DNA of 58,608 nucleotides from an uncultured Ignavibacteriales bacterium (GCA_903929035.1 CAIYTF010000160.1:10001-68608), one strand, 5' to 3'; positions 16,990 to 26,571 are shown, counted from the first letter of the stretch. Translations and numbers: made by a program. Notes: generated by a model from the sequence alone, not told the origin.

Positions 16990-17985
16990 TTAATTTGAAT
17001 CATTATCATCTTTTAAGTACTTGCTAATATCCATTCCAAACTCAAGACCAAGACTTTCAACAATCTCGGTTAACTCTGCAAGGGATTTTCTGCCGAAGTT
17101 ACGGAACTTTAACATTTCCGACTCTTCACGTTTCACCAACTCGGAAATTGATTTAATATTCGCTGCCTTCAGGCAATTATGCGCGCGGACACTCAACTCC
17201 AGATCATCAATACCGGTTGTGAGAATTTTGCGGACACGTTCCTTTTCAGTGTCTTTCTTTTGCTCAACCACGTTATCCTCGGGTTCGAGATCTAAATTGA
17301 TAAACAACTGTAAATGATCTCTGAGTATCTTTGCTGCCTGTGTCAGTGCATCATCCGGTGAAATTGACCCATCCGTAAACACTTCCATTGTCAGTTTTTC
17401 GTAATCATTCTTATCGCCGATACGAACATTCTCGATATCATATCGAATATTCTTAATCGGAGTATAAATAGAATCAATTGCTATCATTGTCAGTGGAAAG
17501 TCTGCTGCTTTATTTTCAACAGCCGGAACATATCCTCGACCGCGGTCAATTCTTAATTCAACGTCAAATTTTGCGCTTTTACTCAAGGTTGCTATGTGCA
17601 AGTCAGGGTTTAACACTTCCACTTCAGCACTATTCCGCAAAATATCCGCCGCGGTAAACTCACCTTCACCGCTTAATGTAAATTCGACCTTAATTGGTTT
17701 CTTATTAATTAATTTCAGTCTGACCTGTTTAAGGTTCAGAATAATTTCAGTAACATCTTCAACAACCCCCGGAATCGTTGAATACTCGTGTAATACATCA
17801 CTAAATTTAACTGCAACAATTGCCGCTCCCGTGAGCGATGACAGCAGTGCGCGGCGCAATGAATTTCCCAGCGTAACGCCAAAACCACGCTCTAACGGCT
17901 GAAGCGAAAACTTCCCGTATGAAGAAGTATAACTTCCTTCATCAAGAATTACTCCCTCAGGCATTTTTAGATTCGTATTGCTCAT
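16990..17985 (-). CDS. rpoA: RNA polymerase alpha subunit
   Basis: 331 residues. The N-terminal dimerisation domain includes PLERGFGVTLGNSLRRALL; the C-terminal domain (about 250-320) includes LELSVRAHNCLKAANI, the helix that touches UP-element DNA, and FGRKSLAEL. Alpha dimerises and nucleates assembly of core polymerase. It lies between rpsD (29 bases) and rplQ, the standard alpha-operon order. Confidence 0.98.
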   Translation of the reverse strand: MSNTNLKMPEGVILDEGSYTSSYGKFSLQPLERGFGVTLGNSLRRALLSSLTGAAIVAVKFSDVLHEYSTIPGVVEDVTEIILNLKQVRLKLINKKPIKVEFTLSGEGEFTAADILRNSAEVEVLNPDLHIATLSKSAKFDVELRIDRGRGYVPAVENKAADFPLTMIAIDSIYTPIKNIRYDIENVRIGDKNDYEKLTMEVFTDGSISPDDALTQAAKILRDHLQLFINLDLEPEDNVVEQKKDTEKERVRKILTTGIDDLELSVRAHNCLKAANIKSISELVKREESEMLKFRNFGRKSLAELTEIVESLGLEFGMDISKYLKDDNDSN

Positions 17986-18014
17986 TATTATTTTTACCTT
18001 TTCTGTTATTAAAC

Positions 18015-18641
18015 CTACTTAGAATAAAGCTCCACAACCAACTGTTCGTTAGCATTGAGAGGAATCTCAGAACGTTCCGGAATTTGCAGGAAGACACCGC
18101 TTAACTTAGCTTTGTCTATAGTCAACCAGGAATAGAGACTATCCTTCATTCTTTTCAATGAGCTGTGAATCATATCAAGCTTTTTGCTTTTTTCTCTTAC
18201 TTTAATCACGTCACCCGGCATTACCAAAAATGACGGGATATCAACTAATCCATCATTCACGATAATGTGACGATGACAAACTAATTGGCGCGCTGATTTG
18301 CGCGAAGGAGCTAAGCCTAAACGATAAACTACATTATCTAATCTTCTTTCAAGAAGCTTAACCAAGTTTTCGCCTGTTCTTCCTTTTTGACGCGATGCTT
18401 TTTCAAAATAATTTCTGAATTGTGTTTCCAGCAATCCATAAGACCTTTTGATTTTTTGCTTTTCACGCAACTGGATTCCGTATTCCGAAACCTTGCTTCT
18501 TCTGGACAATCCGTGCTGTCCAGGCGCGTAATTGCGCTTCTCAATAGGGCACTTTTCAGTGAAACACTTTTGCCCTTTGAGCATTAATTTTTGTTTTTCT
18601 CTTCGACATAACTTACAAACTGAACCAGTATATCGGGCCAT
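18015..18641 (-). CDS. rpsD: 30S ribosomal protein uS4
   Basis: 208 residues. Cys9, Cys12, Cys26 and Cys31 form an intact zinc-binding N-terminus (the C+ form), then NYAPGQHG. The S4 RNA-binding domain includes [20 protein letters not shown]. uS4 starts assembly of the 30S body and in many bacteria represses its own operon. Located 21 bases after rpsK. Confidence 0.98.
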   Translation of the reverse strand: MARYTGSVCKLCRREKQKLMLKGQKCFTEKCPIEKRNYAPGQHGLSRRSKVSEYGIQLREKQKIKRSYGLLETQFRNYFEKASRQKGRTGENLVKLLERRLDNVVYRLGLAPSRKSARQLVCHRHIIVNDGLVDIPSFLVMPGDVIKVREKSKKLDMIHSSLKRMKDSLYSWLTIDKAKLSGVFLQIPERSEIPLNANEQLVVELYSK

Positions 18642-18662
18642 TATTAATACTTCTCCGTAAAA

Positions 18663-19052
18663 TTAAACTCTTCGTCTCTTGGGCGGTCTGCAACCGTTAT
18701 GCGGAATTGGAGTAACATCTCGTATTGACGATATTTCCATTCCTGCCTGTGCTAATGCTCGTATAGCGGACTCTCTGCCGGAACCGGGCCCTTTCACTCT
18801 CACTTCAACTTTTCTCAAGCCCATTGAAAATGCTTCTTTTGCTGCTGCTTCGCTGGTAACCTGAGCTGCAAATGGCGTGTTTTTCCGCGAACCTTTAAAT
18901 CCGTTTCTTCCAGCGGAAGACCACGATAGTGTATTGCCATATACGTCAGTCAATACCACTAGCACATTGTTAAATGTAGCTCTAATGTGTGCTATCCCGT
19001 GAGCATCAACTACTGATTTCTTTTTTGTTTTCTTAACTACTACTTTAGCCAA
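18663..19052 (-). CDS. rpsK: 30S ribosomal protein uS11
   Basis: 129 residues with a Lys-rich N-terminus, then the uS11 signatures [34 protein letters not shown] and the C-terminal [18 protein letters not shown]. The protein lines the platform of the small subunit next to mRNA in the E site. Spaced 24 bases after rpsM. Confidence 0.98.
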   Translation of the reverse strand: MAKVVVKKTKKKSVVDAHGIAHIRATFNNVLVVLTDVYGNTLSWSSAGRNGFKGSRKNTPFAAQVTSEAAAKEAFSMGLRKVEVRVKGPGSGRESAIRALAQAGMEISSIRDVTPIPHNGCRPPKRRRV

Positions 19053-19076
19053 AGATCAAAACTCCTAAATTAAACC

Positions 19077-19460
19077 TTATTTCTTAGCGGCAACTTTTTT
19101 CTTGCCGGCAACTGTCTTTCTCTTACCTTTTCTCGTCCGAGAATTAGTCCGTGTTCGTTGACCTCTTGTTGGCAAACCTCTACGATGGCGTAACCCTCTA
19201 TAAGCTCCAATGTCCATTAAGCGTTTGATGTTCATCTGAACTTCAGAACGAAGGGCACCTTCTACTTTATAATCTGCCTGAATTACTGAACGGATAGCCG
19301 CTACTTCATCCTCGGTTAACGCCGATACGCGTTTATCCGGGCTTATCTTTGCTTTCTCTAATATCTCCGCTGCAATATGTTCTCCGATTCCGAATATATA
19401 CTGTATGCCGTAGAATATTTTTTTACTCTTTGGAAGGTCAACGCCTGAAATACGTGCCAA
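19077..19460 (-). CDS. rpsM: 30S ribosomal protein uS13
   Basis: 127 residues: [20 protein letters not shown] at the start and [20 protein letters not shown] near the end, then a Lys/Arg tail that would reach toward the A- and P-site tRNAs. uS13 forms a bridge from the small-subunit head to the 50S. Follows rpmJ by 26 bases. Confidence 0.98.
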   Translation of the reverse strand: MARISGVDLPKSKKIFYGIQYIFGIGEHIAAEILEKAKISPDKRVSALTEDEVAAIRSVIQADYKVEGALRSEVQMNIKRLMDIGAYRGLRHRRGLPTRGQRTRTNSRTRKGKRKTVAGKKKVAAKK

Positions 19461-19486
19461 GAATAAATCTCCTTTACTAAGTTAAA

Positions 19487-19600
19487 TTAACCTTGACGCT
19501 GTTTGTGCTTTGGATTATTGCAAATCACACGAACAACGCCTTTTCTCTTAATTATTTTACAATTTTCGCATATCTTGCGAATCGATGAACGTACTTTCAT
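19487..19600 (-). CDS. rpmJ: 50S ribosomal protein bL36
   Basis: 37 residues, [20 protein letters not shown] and so on to KHKQRQG. Cys11, Cys14, Cys27 and His32 make a complete zinc ribbon, so this is the zinc-dependent (C+) form. It lies 10 bases after infA and ahead of rpsM, its standard place in the spc/alpha region. ATG at 19600, TAA at 19489-19487. Confidence 0.97.
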   Translation of the reverse strand: MKVRSSIRKICENCKIIKRKGVVRVICNNPKHKQRQG

Positions 19601-19610
19601 ATTTTTTCCG

Positions 19611-19829
19611 CTATTTATACCTATATGTAATTCTGCCCTTTGTTAAATCGTACGGGGACATTTCCACCGATACTTTGTCGCCAACCAATATCTTGATAAA
19701 ATGCATTCGCATTTTACCAGAGATATGGGCAAGAATCTCGTGTCCATTATCTAACCGCACTTTGAAATGCGCGTTCGGCAACGTTTCTAAGATTGCTCCA
19801 TCTACTTTTATTGGTCCTTGTTTAGCCAT
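19611..19829 (-). CDS. infA: Translation initiation factor IF-1
   Basis: 72 residues, a single OB fold: [42 protein letters not shown] and [15 protein letters not shown]-1 occupies the ribosomal A site during initiation. The segment KMRMHF replaces the common KMRKNY. The start codon abuts the map stop codon (19830). Confidence 0.98.
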   Translation of the reverse strand: MAKQGPIKVDGAILETLPNAHFKVRLDNGHEILAHISGKMRMHFIKILVGDKVSVEMSPYDLTKGRITYRYK

Positions 19830-20591
19830 CTAACAAATTGTTAAAATTTCCGGTTTGACACCATTTACTAATATTGTATGCTCAAAATGCGCTGATGCTG
19901 AACCATCTTTTGTTACTACTGTCCATCCATCACGCGATGTTTTTACTTCATATCCACCGGCATTAATCATTGGCTCAATCGCCAAAGTCATACCTGTTTG
20001 AATTTTCGGTCCGTTTCCCTTTTTACCATAATTTGGAATTGATGGATCCTCGTGAAGATGTTTCCCAACTCCGTGACCACATAAGTCCCTCACTACAGAA
20101 AAACCGTTCGCTTCAACATAACTTTGAACTGCATAAGATATATCCCGTATCCGGTTTCCTTCTACTGCCTGTTCTATACCAAGATACAATGACCTTTCAG
20201 TTACATCCATCAAACGCTGTTTTTCCCTGTCTATTTCGCAAATACCTATTGTAGTTGCACCATCGCCATAAAACCCCCTTTTTACTACACCAACATCAAG
20301 GGAAAGAATATCACCTGACTTTAATTTCTTTTCTCCGGGAATTCCGTGAACTACTTCGTCATTTACAGAGCAACAAAGTGCTGCAGGAAAAGAATCAGAT
20401 GTTCCATCAGGATAGCCCTTAAATGCAGGAATTCCATCTTGACTTAAAATGTAATCTTCAGCTATATCATCCAATTCCCTTGTTGTCATCCCCTCTCTAA
20501 CCGATTTTCTTAGCAGAACTAATGTCTCTGCAACAATTCGGCTGCTCTCTCGAATATAATCGATAGCTTTGCCGGTTTTAATATATATCAC
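19830..20591 (-). CDS. map: Type I methionine aminopeptidase
   Basis: 253 residues. Metal ligands are in place: Asp pair in SLDVG and YGDGA, His in GHGVGKHLHEDP, Glu in IEPMI and Glu in HFEHTIL; substrate His in EVVHGIPG. No N-terminal zinc-finger extension. It removes the initiator methionine from nascent chains. It follows secY by 6 bases and abuts infA. The adk gene often found between secY and map is absent here. Confidence 0.97.
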   Translation of the reverse strand: MIYIKTGKAIDYIRESSRIVAETLVLLRKSVREGMTTRELDDIAEDYILSQDGIPAFKGYPDGTSDSFPAALCCSVNDEVVHGIPGEKKLKSGDILSLDVGVVKRGFYGDGATTIGICEIDREKQRLMDVTERSLYLGIEQAVEGNRIRDISYAVQSYVEANGFSVVRDLCGHGVGKHLHEDPSIPNYGKKGNGPKIQTGMTLAIEPMINAGGYEVKTSRDGWTVVTKDGSASAHFEHTILVNGVKPEILTIC

Positions 20592-20597
20592 TAAAAA

Positions 20598-21926
20598 CTA
20601 TCTTCTGCCTTTTAGTTTTCCGGCTTTCATAAATCCGTCATAATGCCGCATCAACAAATGGCTTTCTATTTGCTGCAGTGAGTCTAATGCAACACCAACA
20701 ATAATAAGCAAACTTGTACCTCCAAAAAATTGCGCGAACTTAGGCGAAACATTAAATTTCGATACGAAAGAAGGCATAATTGCTATTATCGCGAGGAATA
20801 TTGAACCCGGCAATGTTATTTTTGTAAGAATGTTATCAATAAAATCCGACGTGTGTTTACCCGGCCTGATACCAGGGATAAAACCACCCTGTTTTTGCAT
20901 ACTCTCGGCAACTTCTTTCGGATTAAAAGCAATAGCTGTATAAAAATAAGTAAAGAATATAATTAAAATCGCGTAAAATCCCGAGTAAACAAATGACTGA
21001 TATGAAAAATATTGCGCAACTTTTATTAAAATAGCATTTTCCGGAAAGAATGATGCTATCGTCTGCGGGATAAACATTATCGATTGCGCGAAAATAATAG
21101 GCATAACACCTGCTGTATTTACTCTCAATGGAATAAACTGCGTGTTGCCGCCATATTGTTTCCGACCAACAAACCTTTTCGCATACTGAACAGGTATTCG
21201 GCGGGTTCCTTGTGTAATCAATATTACACCTGCAATAACCAGCACCATAACTATTAATAATACTATTTCAGGTATCAAACTTCTTTGACCGCCGCGAAGT
21301 AACTGCAGTTCATCCAAAATAGCATACGGAAACCGGTCAACAATACCAATGAAAATAATTAATGAAATACCGTTTCCGATTCCTTTTTCAGTGATCTGCT
21401 CACCCATCCACATCAAAAATATTGTTCCCGAAGTAAGTACGATAACCGCTGAAAGTCTCCATAAAAATGACGGATCGGGGATAATGTGCATTCCAGAAAC
21501 ATCTAAAGAGGACAAACGTATAGTCACACCCCACGATTGAAGGGCTGCAATTAACACCGTGAAATAACGTGTTAGCTGCGTTATTTTCTTCCTTCCCTCT
21601 TCGCCTTCTTTTGAAAGTTTCTGAAAGTAAGGAACAAATGCACCCAGCAATTGTATGATAATCGAAGAACTGATGTATGGCATAATTCCAAGCGCGAAAA
21701 TAGCGGCATTGGAAAAAGCTCCTCCCACGAACATATCGTACAAACCAAACAACGTGTTATCTTGATTACTGTTCATTTGCTGCGCGAGCAGCGAAGCATC
21801 TACACCGGGAATAGTTATATGTGCTCCAATACGCACGATAATCAGCAAAGCAAGTGAATAAATAATTCTCTGCCGCAGTTCGTGTATCTTGAAAATATTT
21901 CTAAACGAATCCGTTAATCGTGACAT
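20598..21926 (-). CDS. secY: Protein translocase channel subunit SecY
   Basis: 442 residues with ten hydrophobic helices. Recognisable blocks: IHELRQRIIYSLALLIIVRIGAHITIPGVD, FALGIMPYISSSIIIQLL, TEKGIGNGISLIIF, IPVQYAKRFVGRKQYGG and GFIPGIRPG. It forms the inner-membrane channel with SecE, which is encoded at the other end of the same block. Follows rplO by 8 bases. Confidence 0.98.
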   Translation of the reverse strand: MSRLTDSFRNIFKIHELRQRIIYSLALLIIVRIGAHITIPGVDASLLAQQMNSNQDNTLFGLYDMFVGGAFSNAAIFALGIMPYISSSIIIQLLGAFVPYFQKLSKEGEEGRKKITQLTRYFTVLIAALQSWGVTIRLSSLDVSGMHIIPDPSFLWRLSAVIVLTSGTIFLMWMGEQITEKGIGNGISLIIFIGIVDRFPYAILDELQLLRGGQRSLIPEIVLLIVMVLVIAGVILITQGTRRIPVQYAKRFVGRKQYGGNTQFIPLRVNTAGVMPIIFAQSIMFIPQTIASFFPENAILIKVAQYFSYQSFVYSGFYAILIIFFTYFYTAIAFNPKEVAESMQKQGGFIPGIRPGKHTSDFIDNILTKITLPGSIFLAIIAIMPSFVSKFNVSPKFAQFFGGTSLLIIVGVALDSLQQIESHLLMRHYDGFMKAGKLKGRR

Positions 21927-21934
21927 TTCAATCT

Positions 21935-22399
21935 TTATGCAATTTGAATGATAATTCCGCCCAGTGCTTCTATCTTTGCTTTTGCAGAGGCACTGACTTG
22001 GAATGCTTGAATTTCAACTTTAACTTTTAGATCACCCACACCCAAAATTTTATATGGACGCGAAGATGAAAGCAACCCTGCCTTATGTAATGCATCCGGA
22101 TTGATAGTTGAACCAATTATTTTGCCGCTATCCAATGCTTTTTGCAGCTGGTACAGATTTATTGTTTGATAAACAACTTTAAATGGACTATTGAATCCAA
22201 ATTTCGGTATTCTTCTCTGCAGCGGCATCTGACCGCCTTCAAACCAAGCACGATATTTCGCACCTGAACGAGACATCTGACCATTCATACCGCGGGTAGA
22301 TGTTCCACCGTGTCCTGAACCTTCACCGCGTCCGACTCTTTTTCTTTTTTTTGTGGCACCTTTTGCAGGGTGCAAATTGCTTAAAATGTCCATTGCCAA
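21935..22399 (-). CDS. rplO: 50S ribosomal protein uL15
   Basis: 154 residues. The N-terminal Gly/Arg-rich extension KKRKRVGRGEGSGHGGTSTRG is typical and threads into 23S rRNA; the C-terminal globular part includes VKVEIQAFQVSASAKAKIEA. Located 6 bases after rpmD. Confidence 0.97.
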   Translation of the reverse strand: MAMDILSNLHPAKGATKKRKRVGRGEGSGHGGTSTRGMNGQMSRSGAKYRAWFEGGQMPLQRRIPKFGFNSPFKVVYQTINLYQLQKALDSGKIIGSTINPDALHKAGLLSSSRPYKILGVGDLKVKVEIQAFQVSASAKAKIEALGGIIIQIA

Positions 22400-22405
22400 A
22401 TCCGT

Positions 22406-22603
22406 TTATTCTTCTGTAAATTCTTCAACTGTTACAAGGTGCTTCACTTTATTCACCATTCCGCGAATTTGCGGTGTATCGGTTTTAATAGTCACATAAT
22501 GAGGTCTGCCTAAGCCGAGTGCCTCAATTGTTCTTTTTTGATCTATCGGACGATCAATGATACTTCTAACTTGTGTAATTTTTAATTTCTTCATCATATT
22601 CAA
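22406..22603 (-). CDS. rpmD: 50S ribosomal protein uL30
   Basis: 65 residues: KKLKITQVRSIIDRPIDQKR, then EALGLGRPHYVTIKTDTPQIRGMVNKVKHLV. Start could be ATG 22603 or the adjacent Met codons three and four residues in (NMMKK). Three bases separate it from rpsE, so it is tightly coupled. Confidence 0.95.
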   Translation of the reverse strand: MNMMKKLKITQVRSIIDRPIDQKRTIEALGLGRPHYVTIKTDTPQIRGMVNKVKHLVTVEEFTEE

Positions 22604-22606
22604 TTT

Positions 22607-23119
22607 TTATGAATTAAACAATTCGTTCAATGTCATAGCACGACGACCTGCCATTGTTCTTGCATCTATGAGATTTACCAGCGCATCAAGAGTTGCTTTA
22701 ACCTGATTATGAGGGTTGCTTGAACCTAATGATTTAGTTAAAACATCCTGAACACCAGCCGATTCCAGCACTGCTCGAACGCCGCCGCCGGCAATTAATC
22801 CTGTTCCGGGAGACGCGGGTTTTAACATAACCCTGCCTGCACCATACTTTCCGATAATTGTATGAGGTATAGTGCCTTTGTGAAGTGATACTTTCACCAT
22901 ATTCTTTTTAGCATCATCAGTACCTTTTGAAATAGCATCTGAAACTTCATTCGCTTTACCTAACCCGACACCAATCACGCCATTTCCATTGCCAACCACT
23001 ACTATAGCGTTGAAACTGAACCGCCGCCCGCCTTTTACAACTTTTGCAACACGATTAATGTGGACAACTTTTTCTTTTAGATTATCCGCGTCAGTAACTC
23101 TTAAATTCTTAGATTTCAC
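22607..23119 (-). CDS. rpsE: 30S ribosomal protein uS5
   Basis: 170 residues. S5 domain: [34 protein letters not shown] and the C-terminal GPGTGL-like segment [21 protein letters not shown]. uS5 helps decoding accuracy and 30S assembly. A tRNA-Gln gene lies between it and rplR, an unusual interruption. Confidence 0.97.
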   Translation of the reverse strand: MKSKNLRVTDADNLKEKVVHINRVAKVVKGGRRFSFNAIVVVGNGNGVIGVGLGKANEVSDAISKGTDDAKKNMVKVSLHKGTIPHTIIGKYGAGRVMLKPASPGTGLIAGGGVRAVLESAGVQDVLTKSLGSSNPHNQVKATLDALVNLIDARTMAGRRAMTLNELFNS

Positions 23120-23151
23120 TTATGTTCTCCGAACAAATATTATATTGTTTG

Positions 23152-23222
23152 CTGCCGAGAGAGGATTCGAACCTCTGCATACGGCTCCAAAGGCCGCTGT
23201 CCTACCGTTAGACGACTCGGCA
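23152..23222 (-). tRNA. tRNA-Gln(TTG) inside the spc operon
   Basis: 71 bases. Acceptor TGCCGAG pairs with CTCGGCA, the anticodon stem GCGGC/GCCGT surrounds loop CTTTGGA (anticodon TTG), and T arm AGAGG/CCTCT flanks TTCGAAT. CCA is not encoded. It lies 32 bases upstream of rpsE and 5 bases downstream of rplR, in the operon direction, so it would have to be cut out of the ribosomal-protein mRNA. Confidence 0.92.
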
Positions 23223-23227
23223 ATAAA

Positions 23228-23593
23228 TTAAAATTTTAATCCGCCTGCACGTGCGCCTTCAGCAACTGCCTGCACTCTGCCGTGGTACCTATATCCGTTA
23301 CGATCGAAAACACAGGTAGTTATATTCTTTTCACTCGCTTTTTTTGCCAAGAACGCTCCAACAATTTTACTCTTTGTTGTCTTGCCTTTCGCGCCTTTAA
23401 TATCTTCTGAAATCTCTTTCGAGAGAGAAGAAACTCCAACGAGAACATTGCCCCGAGTGTCATCTATCAACTGAACATAAATCTGATTTAAGCTCCTATA
23501 AACTGACATTCTCGGCTTCTCCGGCGTTCCGGACATTTTTTTCCTGATCTTTATTTTAGACCGCTCTCTGGAATTAGATATTTTCGTGATCAT
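23228..23593 (-). CDS. rplR: 50S ribosomal protein uL18
   Basis: 121 residues: basic N-terminus, RKKMSGTPEKPRMSVYRSLN, IYVQLIDDTRGNVLVGVSSL and the C-terminal FDRNGYRYHGRVQAVAEGAR. uL18 binds 5S rRNA. It ends 5 bases before the embedded tRNA-Gln gene. Confidence 0.97.
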   Translation of the reverse strand: MITKISNSRERSKIKIRKKMSGTPEKPRMSVYRSLNQIYVQLIDDTRGNVLVGVSSLSKEISEDIKGAKGKTTKSKIVGAFLAKKASEKNITTCVFDRNGYRYHGRVQAVAEGARAGGLKF

Positions 23594-23609
23594 TAATTCT
23601 GTTCCTTAC

Positions 23610-24150
23610 TTATTTTCCGGCTGTTTTTCCGGCTTTTCTTCTGATAACTTCGGTACTATACTTAATTCCCTTACCTTTGTACGGCTCAGGTTTTCTAAAT
23701 GAACGCAACTTCGCTGCAACTGCTCCAACTAACTGTTTATCGATACCTGATACAATAATTTGAGTATTTATAGGCGATGTCAATGTAATTCCTTCCGGCG
23801 GAATAAAATATATAGGGTGCGAATAACCTATTTGCATCAATAAGTTAGCCCCCTTTCATTTCTACTTTATATCCAACGCCGATTATATCCAAGGTTTTAT
23901 TAAAACCTTCTGTGACACCAACAACCATATTATTAATCAGCGCGCGGGTCAAACCGTGTAATGCCCTGTTTTCCTTAATATCATTTTCTCTGGTCACAGT
24001 CAGTTCATTGTCTTTCACATTAACACCAACTGTTTTTCCATAAGATTCCTGCAATTGGCCCTTTGGACCTTTTACTTTTACCACATTGTCTAACACAGAA
24101 ACGGTAACACCGCTTGGTATAACAATTACTTTTTTTCCTATTCGTGACAC
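23610..24150 (-). CDS. rplF: 50S ribosomal protein uL6, interrupted by a +1 frameshift
   Basis: The gene is split between two frames. The first 101 residues (24150-23845, [14 protein letters not shown] to YKVEMKGG) end at a stop directly after a run of five G. The rest (to 23610, [26 protein letters not shown]) is in the next frame. With four G instead of five the frames join as [13 protein letters not shown] and give an uninterrupted 179-residue uL6 of normal length. The protein is essential and every neighbour is intact, so a homopolymer sequencing or assembly error is most likely. Programmed +1 slippage on GGG-GG or a recent mutation are the alternatives. Confidence 0.9.
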
Positions 24151-24169
24151 TTCAAACTCCGGCTATATT

Positions 24170-24568
24170 TTACCAAACTTCACAAAGAATTTCGCCGCCG
24201 ACATTTTCTTTTTTGGCTTGGCGTTCAGTCATTAAACCTTTAGATGTGGAGACTATTGCAACTCCAAACCCATTCAATACTCGCGGAAGATTTTCCACAG
24301 GTGAATAAGTCCGCAAACCGGGCGTACTAATGCGCTTTAATCCGGTTATAGCACTTTGCCCGTTTGAATATTTTAAAGCAATACGGATAACATTCTGTTT
24401 ATTATCTTCAATAACCATAAAGTCGTGAATATATTTCTGCGACTTTAATATTTCTACAATTCCTTTTTTCATATTTGATGAAGGAACATCAACTCTTTTC
24501 TTTTTCGCTTTAATCGCGTTGCGGACTCTTGTTAAGAGATCTGCAATTGGGTCTGTTGTTGCTGACAT
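24170..24568 (-). CDS. rpsH: 30S ribosomal protein uS8
   Basis: 132 residues: DPIADLLTRVRNAIKAKKKR at the N-terminus and the C-terminal IVSTSKGLMTERQAKKENVGGE. uS8 binds helix 21 of 16S rRNA and in E. coli represses the spc operon through an mRNA mimic. Located 19 bases upstream of the frameshifted rplF. Confidence 0.97.
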   Translation of the reverse strand: MSATTDPIADLLTRVRNAIKAKKKRVDVPSSNMKKGIVEILKSQKYIHDFMVIEDNKQNVIRIALKYSNGQSAITGLKRISTPGLRTYSPVENLPRVLNGFGVAIVSTSKGLMTERQAKKENVGGEILCEVW

Positions 24569-24578
24569 ATTTATCCTT

Positions 24579-24848
24579 TTACCAACTGGCTTTCATTACG
24601 CCCGGAATTTCTCCGCGAAGGGCTTTTTCTCTAAAAACTAATCTCGATACGCCAAATTTTCTTAAAAATGCTCTTTGACGACCTGTTACTGCGCAACGGT
24701 TACGCTGACGAATCAACGAAGAATTTCTTGGCAATGCCTGCAATTCATCATAGTTGCCTTCTTTTTTCAATTCCGCGCGTTTAACTTTATATTTTTCGTA
24801 AAGTTCTTTTCTTTTTGCTTCACGGGCGAATAAACTTTTTCTTGCCAT
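24579..24848 (-). CDS. rpsN: 30S ribosomal protein uS14, zinc-free form
   Basis: 89 residues, the long type without the two CxxC pairs: [20 protein letters not shown], then [21 protein letters not shown]. It needs no zinc, in contrast to the zinc-containing uS4, bL36 and bL33 encoded in the same window. Ten bases upstream of rpsH. Confidence 0.97.
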   Translation of the reverse strand: MARKSLFAREAKRKELYEKYKVKRAELKKEGNYDELQALPRNSSLIRQRNRCAVTGRQRAFLRKFGVSRLVFREKALRGEIPGVMKASW

Positions 24849-24860
24849 ATCGGTCCTTTA

Positions 24861-25529
24861 CTACTTAATTTCTTTTTTTCTGAATGGTAACCCGAATGCT
24901 AACAATAATTCATAAGCTTCGTTATCTGTTTTAGCAGTTGTTACTATCGTAATATCCATTCCCAATACTTTCACTATTTTCTCGGCATTTATTTCAGGAA
25001 AAATAATCTGTTCCTTAACACCAATCGTGTAGTTGCCTCTTCCGTCAAACGATTTATCGGACAATCCTCGAAAATCACGTACACGGGGTAATGCAACATT
25101 AACAAAACGATCAAGAAATTCGTACATCTTATCTCTGCGCAATGTTGTTTTAACGCCAATGCTCATACCTTCGCGAAGCTTGAAATTCGAAATAGCTTTT
25201 TTCGCTTTTCTAATAATGCTTTTTTGACCCGTTATAGTTTCCATAGTCTTAATTGCTTCTTCAAGCACTTTCTGGTCACCAACCGCTTCGCCTACGCCCA
25301 TATTAACAACTATCTTGTCAATCTTTGGTACCTGCATCACGCTTGTATATCCAAATTTACCGGTTAACACCGGAACTATATTAGTTTTATATACATTACC
25401 AAGACGTGACGGAACACGCTGTTCTGGTTCCTTAACCTCCGGCTTAGCATCTTCAACTGCTTTCGTTGAATCTTTTTTCTTTACTTTTGCCGGCGCAGCA
25501 GCAGGTTTTGTTGATTTCTTTTCAGCCAT
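24861..25529 (-). CDS. rplE: 50S ribosomal protein uL5 with N-terminal extension
   Basis: 222 residues; the family is usually near 180. The core starts about residue 42 ([20 protein letters not shown]) and includes [10 protein letters not shown] and [19 protein letters not shown]. The first 40 residues are Lys/Ala/Pro/Glu-rich and probably disordered ([20 protein letters not shown]). ATG 25529 is the only start that precedes this tail, and the extension keeps normal codons. uL5 binds 5S rRNA and contacts the P-site tRNA. Confidence 0.95.
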   Translation of the reverse strand: MAEKKSTKPAAAPAKVKKKDSTKAVEDAKPEVKEPEQRVPSRLGNVYKTNIVPVLTGKFGYTSVMQVPKIDKIVVNMGVGEAVGDQKVLEEAIKTMETITGQKSIIRKAKKAISNFKLREGMSIGVKTTLRRDKMYEFLDRFVNVALPRVRDFRGLSDKSFDGRGNYTIGVKEQIIFPEINAEKIVKVLGMDITIVTTAKTDNEAYELLLAFGLPFRKKEIK

Positions 25530-25562
25530 TTCTCTTATATAATCCTATTGCATAATTCAAAG

Positions 25563-25889
25563 TTAGAACATTTCACCGGATTTGACACTAACACGAGCAT
25601 ATTTCTTTTTGCTCTTTTCATCCAGAATCTTTTGCGATCTTACACGTGTAATTTCGTTCGTTTTAGGGTCAATAAGCATCACGTTTGAGATTTGGATTGA
25701 CATTTCACGTTCAAAGATTCCACCCTTCGGATTTACTTGTGTCGGTTTCGTGTGACGTTTTCTCAAATTTACTCCCTCTATAATTATTCTGGAAGTTTTT
25801 GGGAATACTTTCAATACTTTACCGGTCTTACCCTTGTCGTTTCCGGTTATGACCTTAACTTTATCGTTTTTTTTAATCATCAATTTCAT
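25563..25889 (-). CDS. rplX: 50S ribosomal protein uL24
   Basis: 108 residues with the KOW motif near the start ([20 protein letters not shown]) and the block [19 protein letters not shown]. An alternative start three codons in (MIKKND) would match the usual family N-terminus better. uL24 initiates 50S assembly at the tunnel exit. Confidence 0.96.
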   Translation of the reverse strand: MKLMIKKNDKVKVITGNDKGKTGKVLKVFPKTSRIIIEGVNLRKRHTKPTQVNPKGGIFEREMSIQISNVMLIDPKTNEITRVRSQKILDEKSKKKYARVSVKSGEMF

Positions 25890-25898
25890 ACTTAATTC

Positions 25899-26267
25899 CT
25901 ACAGGACTTCAGGTGCTAATGAAACAATTTTCATAAATTGCTTTTCGCGCAATTCACGGGCAACTGGTCCAAAAATACGAGTGCCCTTTGGTTCGTTCGT
26001 GTTTGAAATCAGCACTGCCGCATTTTCATCAAACCGAATATAAGAACCGTCTTTTCTTCTTACTTCTTTTTTTGTCCGCACGATAACTGCTCTTGAAACT
26101 TCGCCTTTTTTTACCGTGCCATTTGGAGATGCAGATTTTACTGCAACCACGATCAAATCGCCCAATGACGCGTATTGTCTTCCGCTTCCACCCAAAACAC
26201 GAATACATCGTACTCGTTTTGCACCGGAATTATCGGCTACTATTAGATTACTTTCTTCTTGTATCAT
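25899..26267 (-). CDS. rplN: 50S ribosomal protein uL14
   Basis: 122 residues, starting [20 protein letters not shown], with [20 protein letters not shown] and the C-terminal [15 protein letters not shown]. Normal length and composition. It contacts the small subunit in a intersubunit bridge. Sixteen bases after rpsQ. Confidence 0.98.
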   Translation of the reverse strand: MIQEESNLIVADNSGAKRVRCIRVLGGSGRQYASLGDLIVVAVKSASPNGTVKKGEVSRAVIVRTKKEVRRKDGSYIRFDENAAVLISNTNEPKGTRIFGPVARELREKQFMKIVSLAPEVL

Positions 26268-26282
26268 TGCTGTAAATCCTTG

Positions 26283-26546
26283 CTATTTCACTTTTTCTAC
26301 GATTTCAACTAAACGCCATCTTTTATTCTTGCTCAATGGTCTGGTTTCCATAATTTTAACTACATCACCAATAGAGCATTCACCCTTTTCATCGTGTGCC
26401 ATAAATTTAGTTGTTTTCTTAAAATACTTCTTATATACCGGATGCGGTACTTTTCTTTCAATTGCAACTGTAATGGTTTTCTCCATTTTATTGCTTACAA
26501 CTTTCCCGATTCTTGTCTTGCGTAATGGCCTAATAATCGTACTCAC
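26283..26546 (-). CDS. rpsQ: 30S ribosomal protein uS17
   Basis: 87 residues: [20 protein letters not shown], then [22 protein letters not shown] and [11 protein letters not shown]. An OB-fold protein binding helix 11 of 16S rRNA. Located 26 bases after rpmC. Confidence 0.97.
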   Translation of the reverse strand: MSTIIRPLRKTRIGKVVSNKMEKTITVAIERKVPHPVYKKYFKKTTKFMAHDEKGECSIGDVVKIMETRPLSKNKRWRLVEIVEKVK

Positions 26547-26571
26547 TTAAAAAAACTCCTTATTCAAATCG

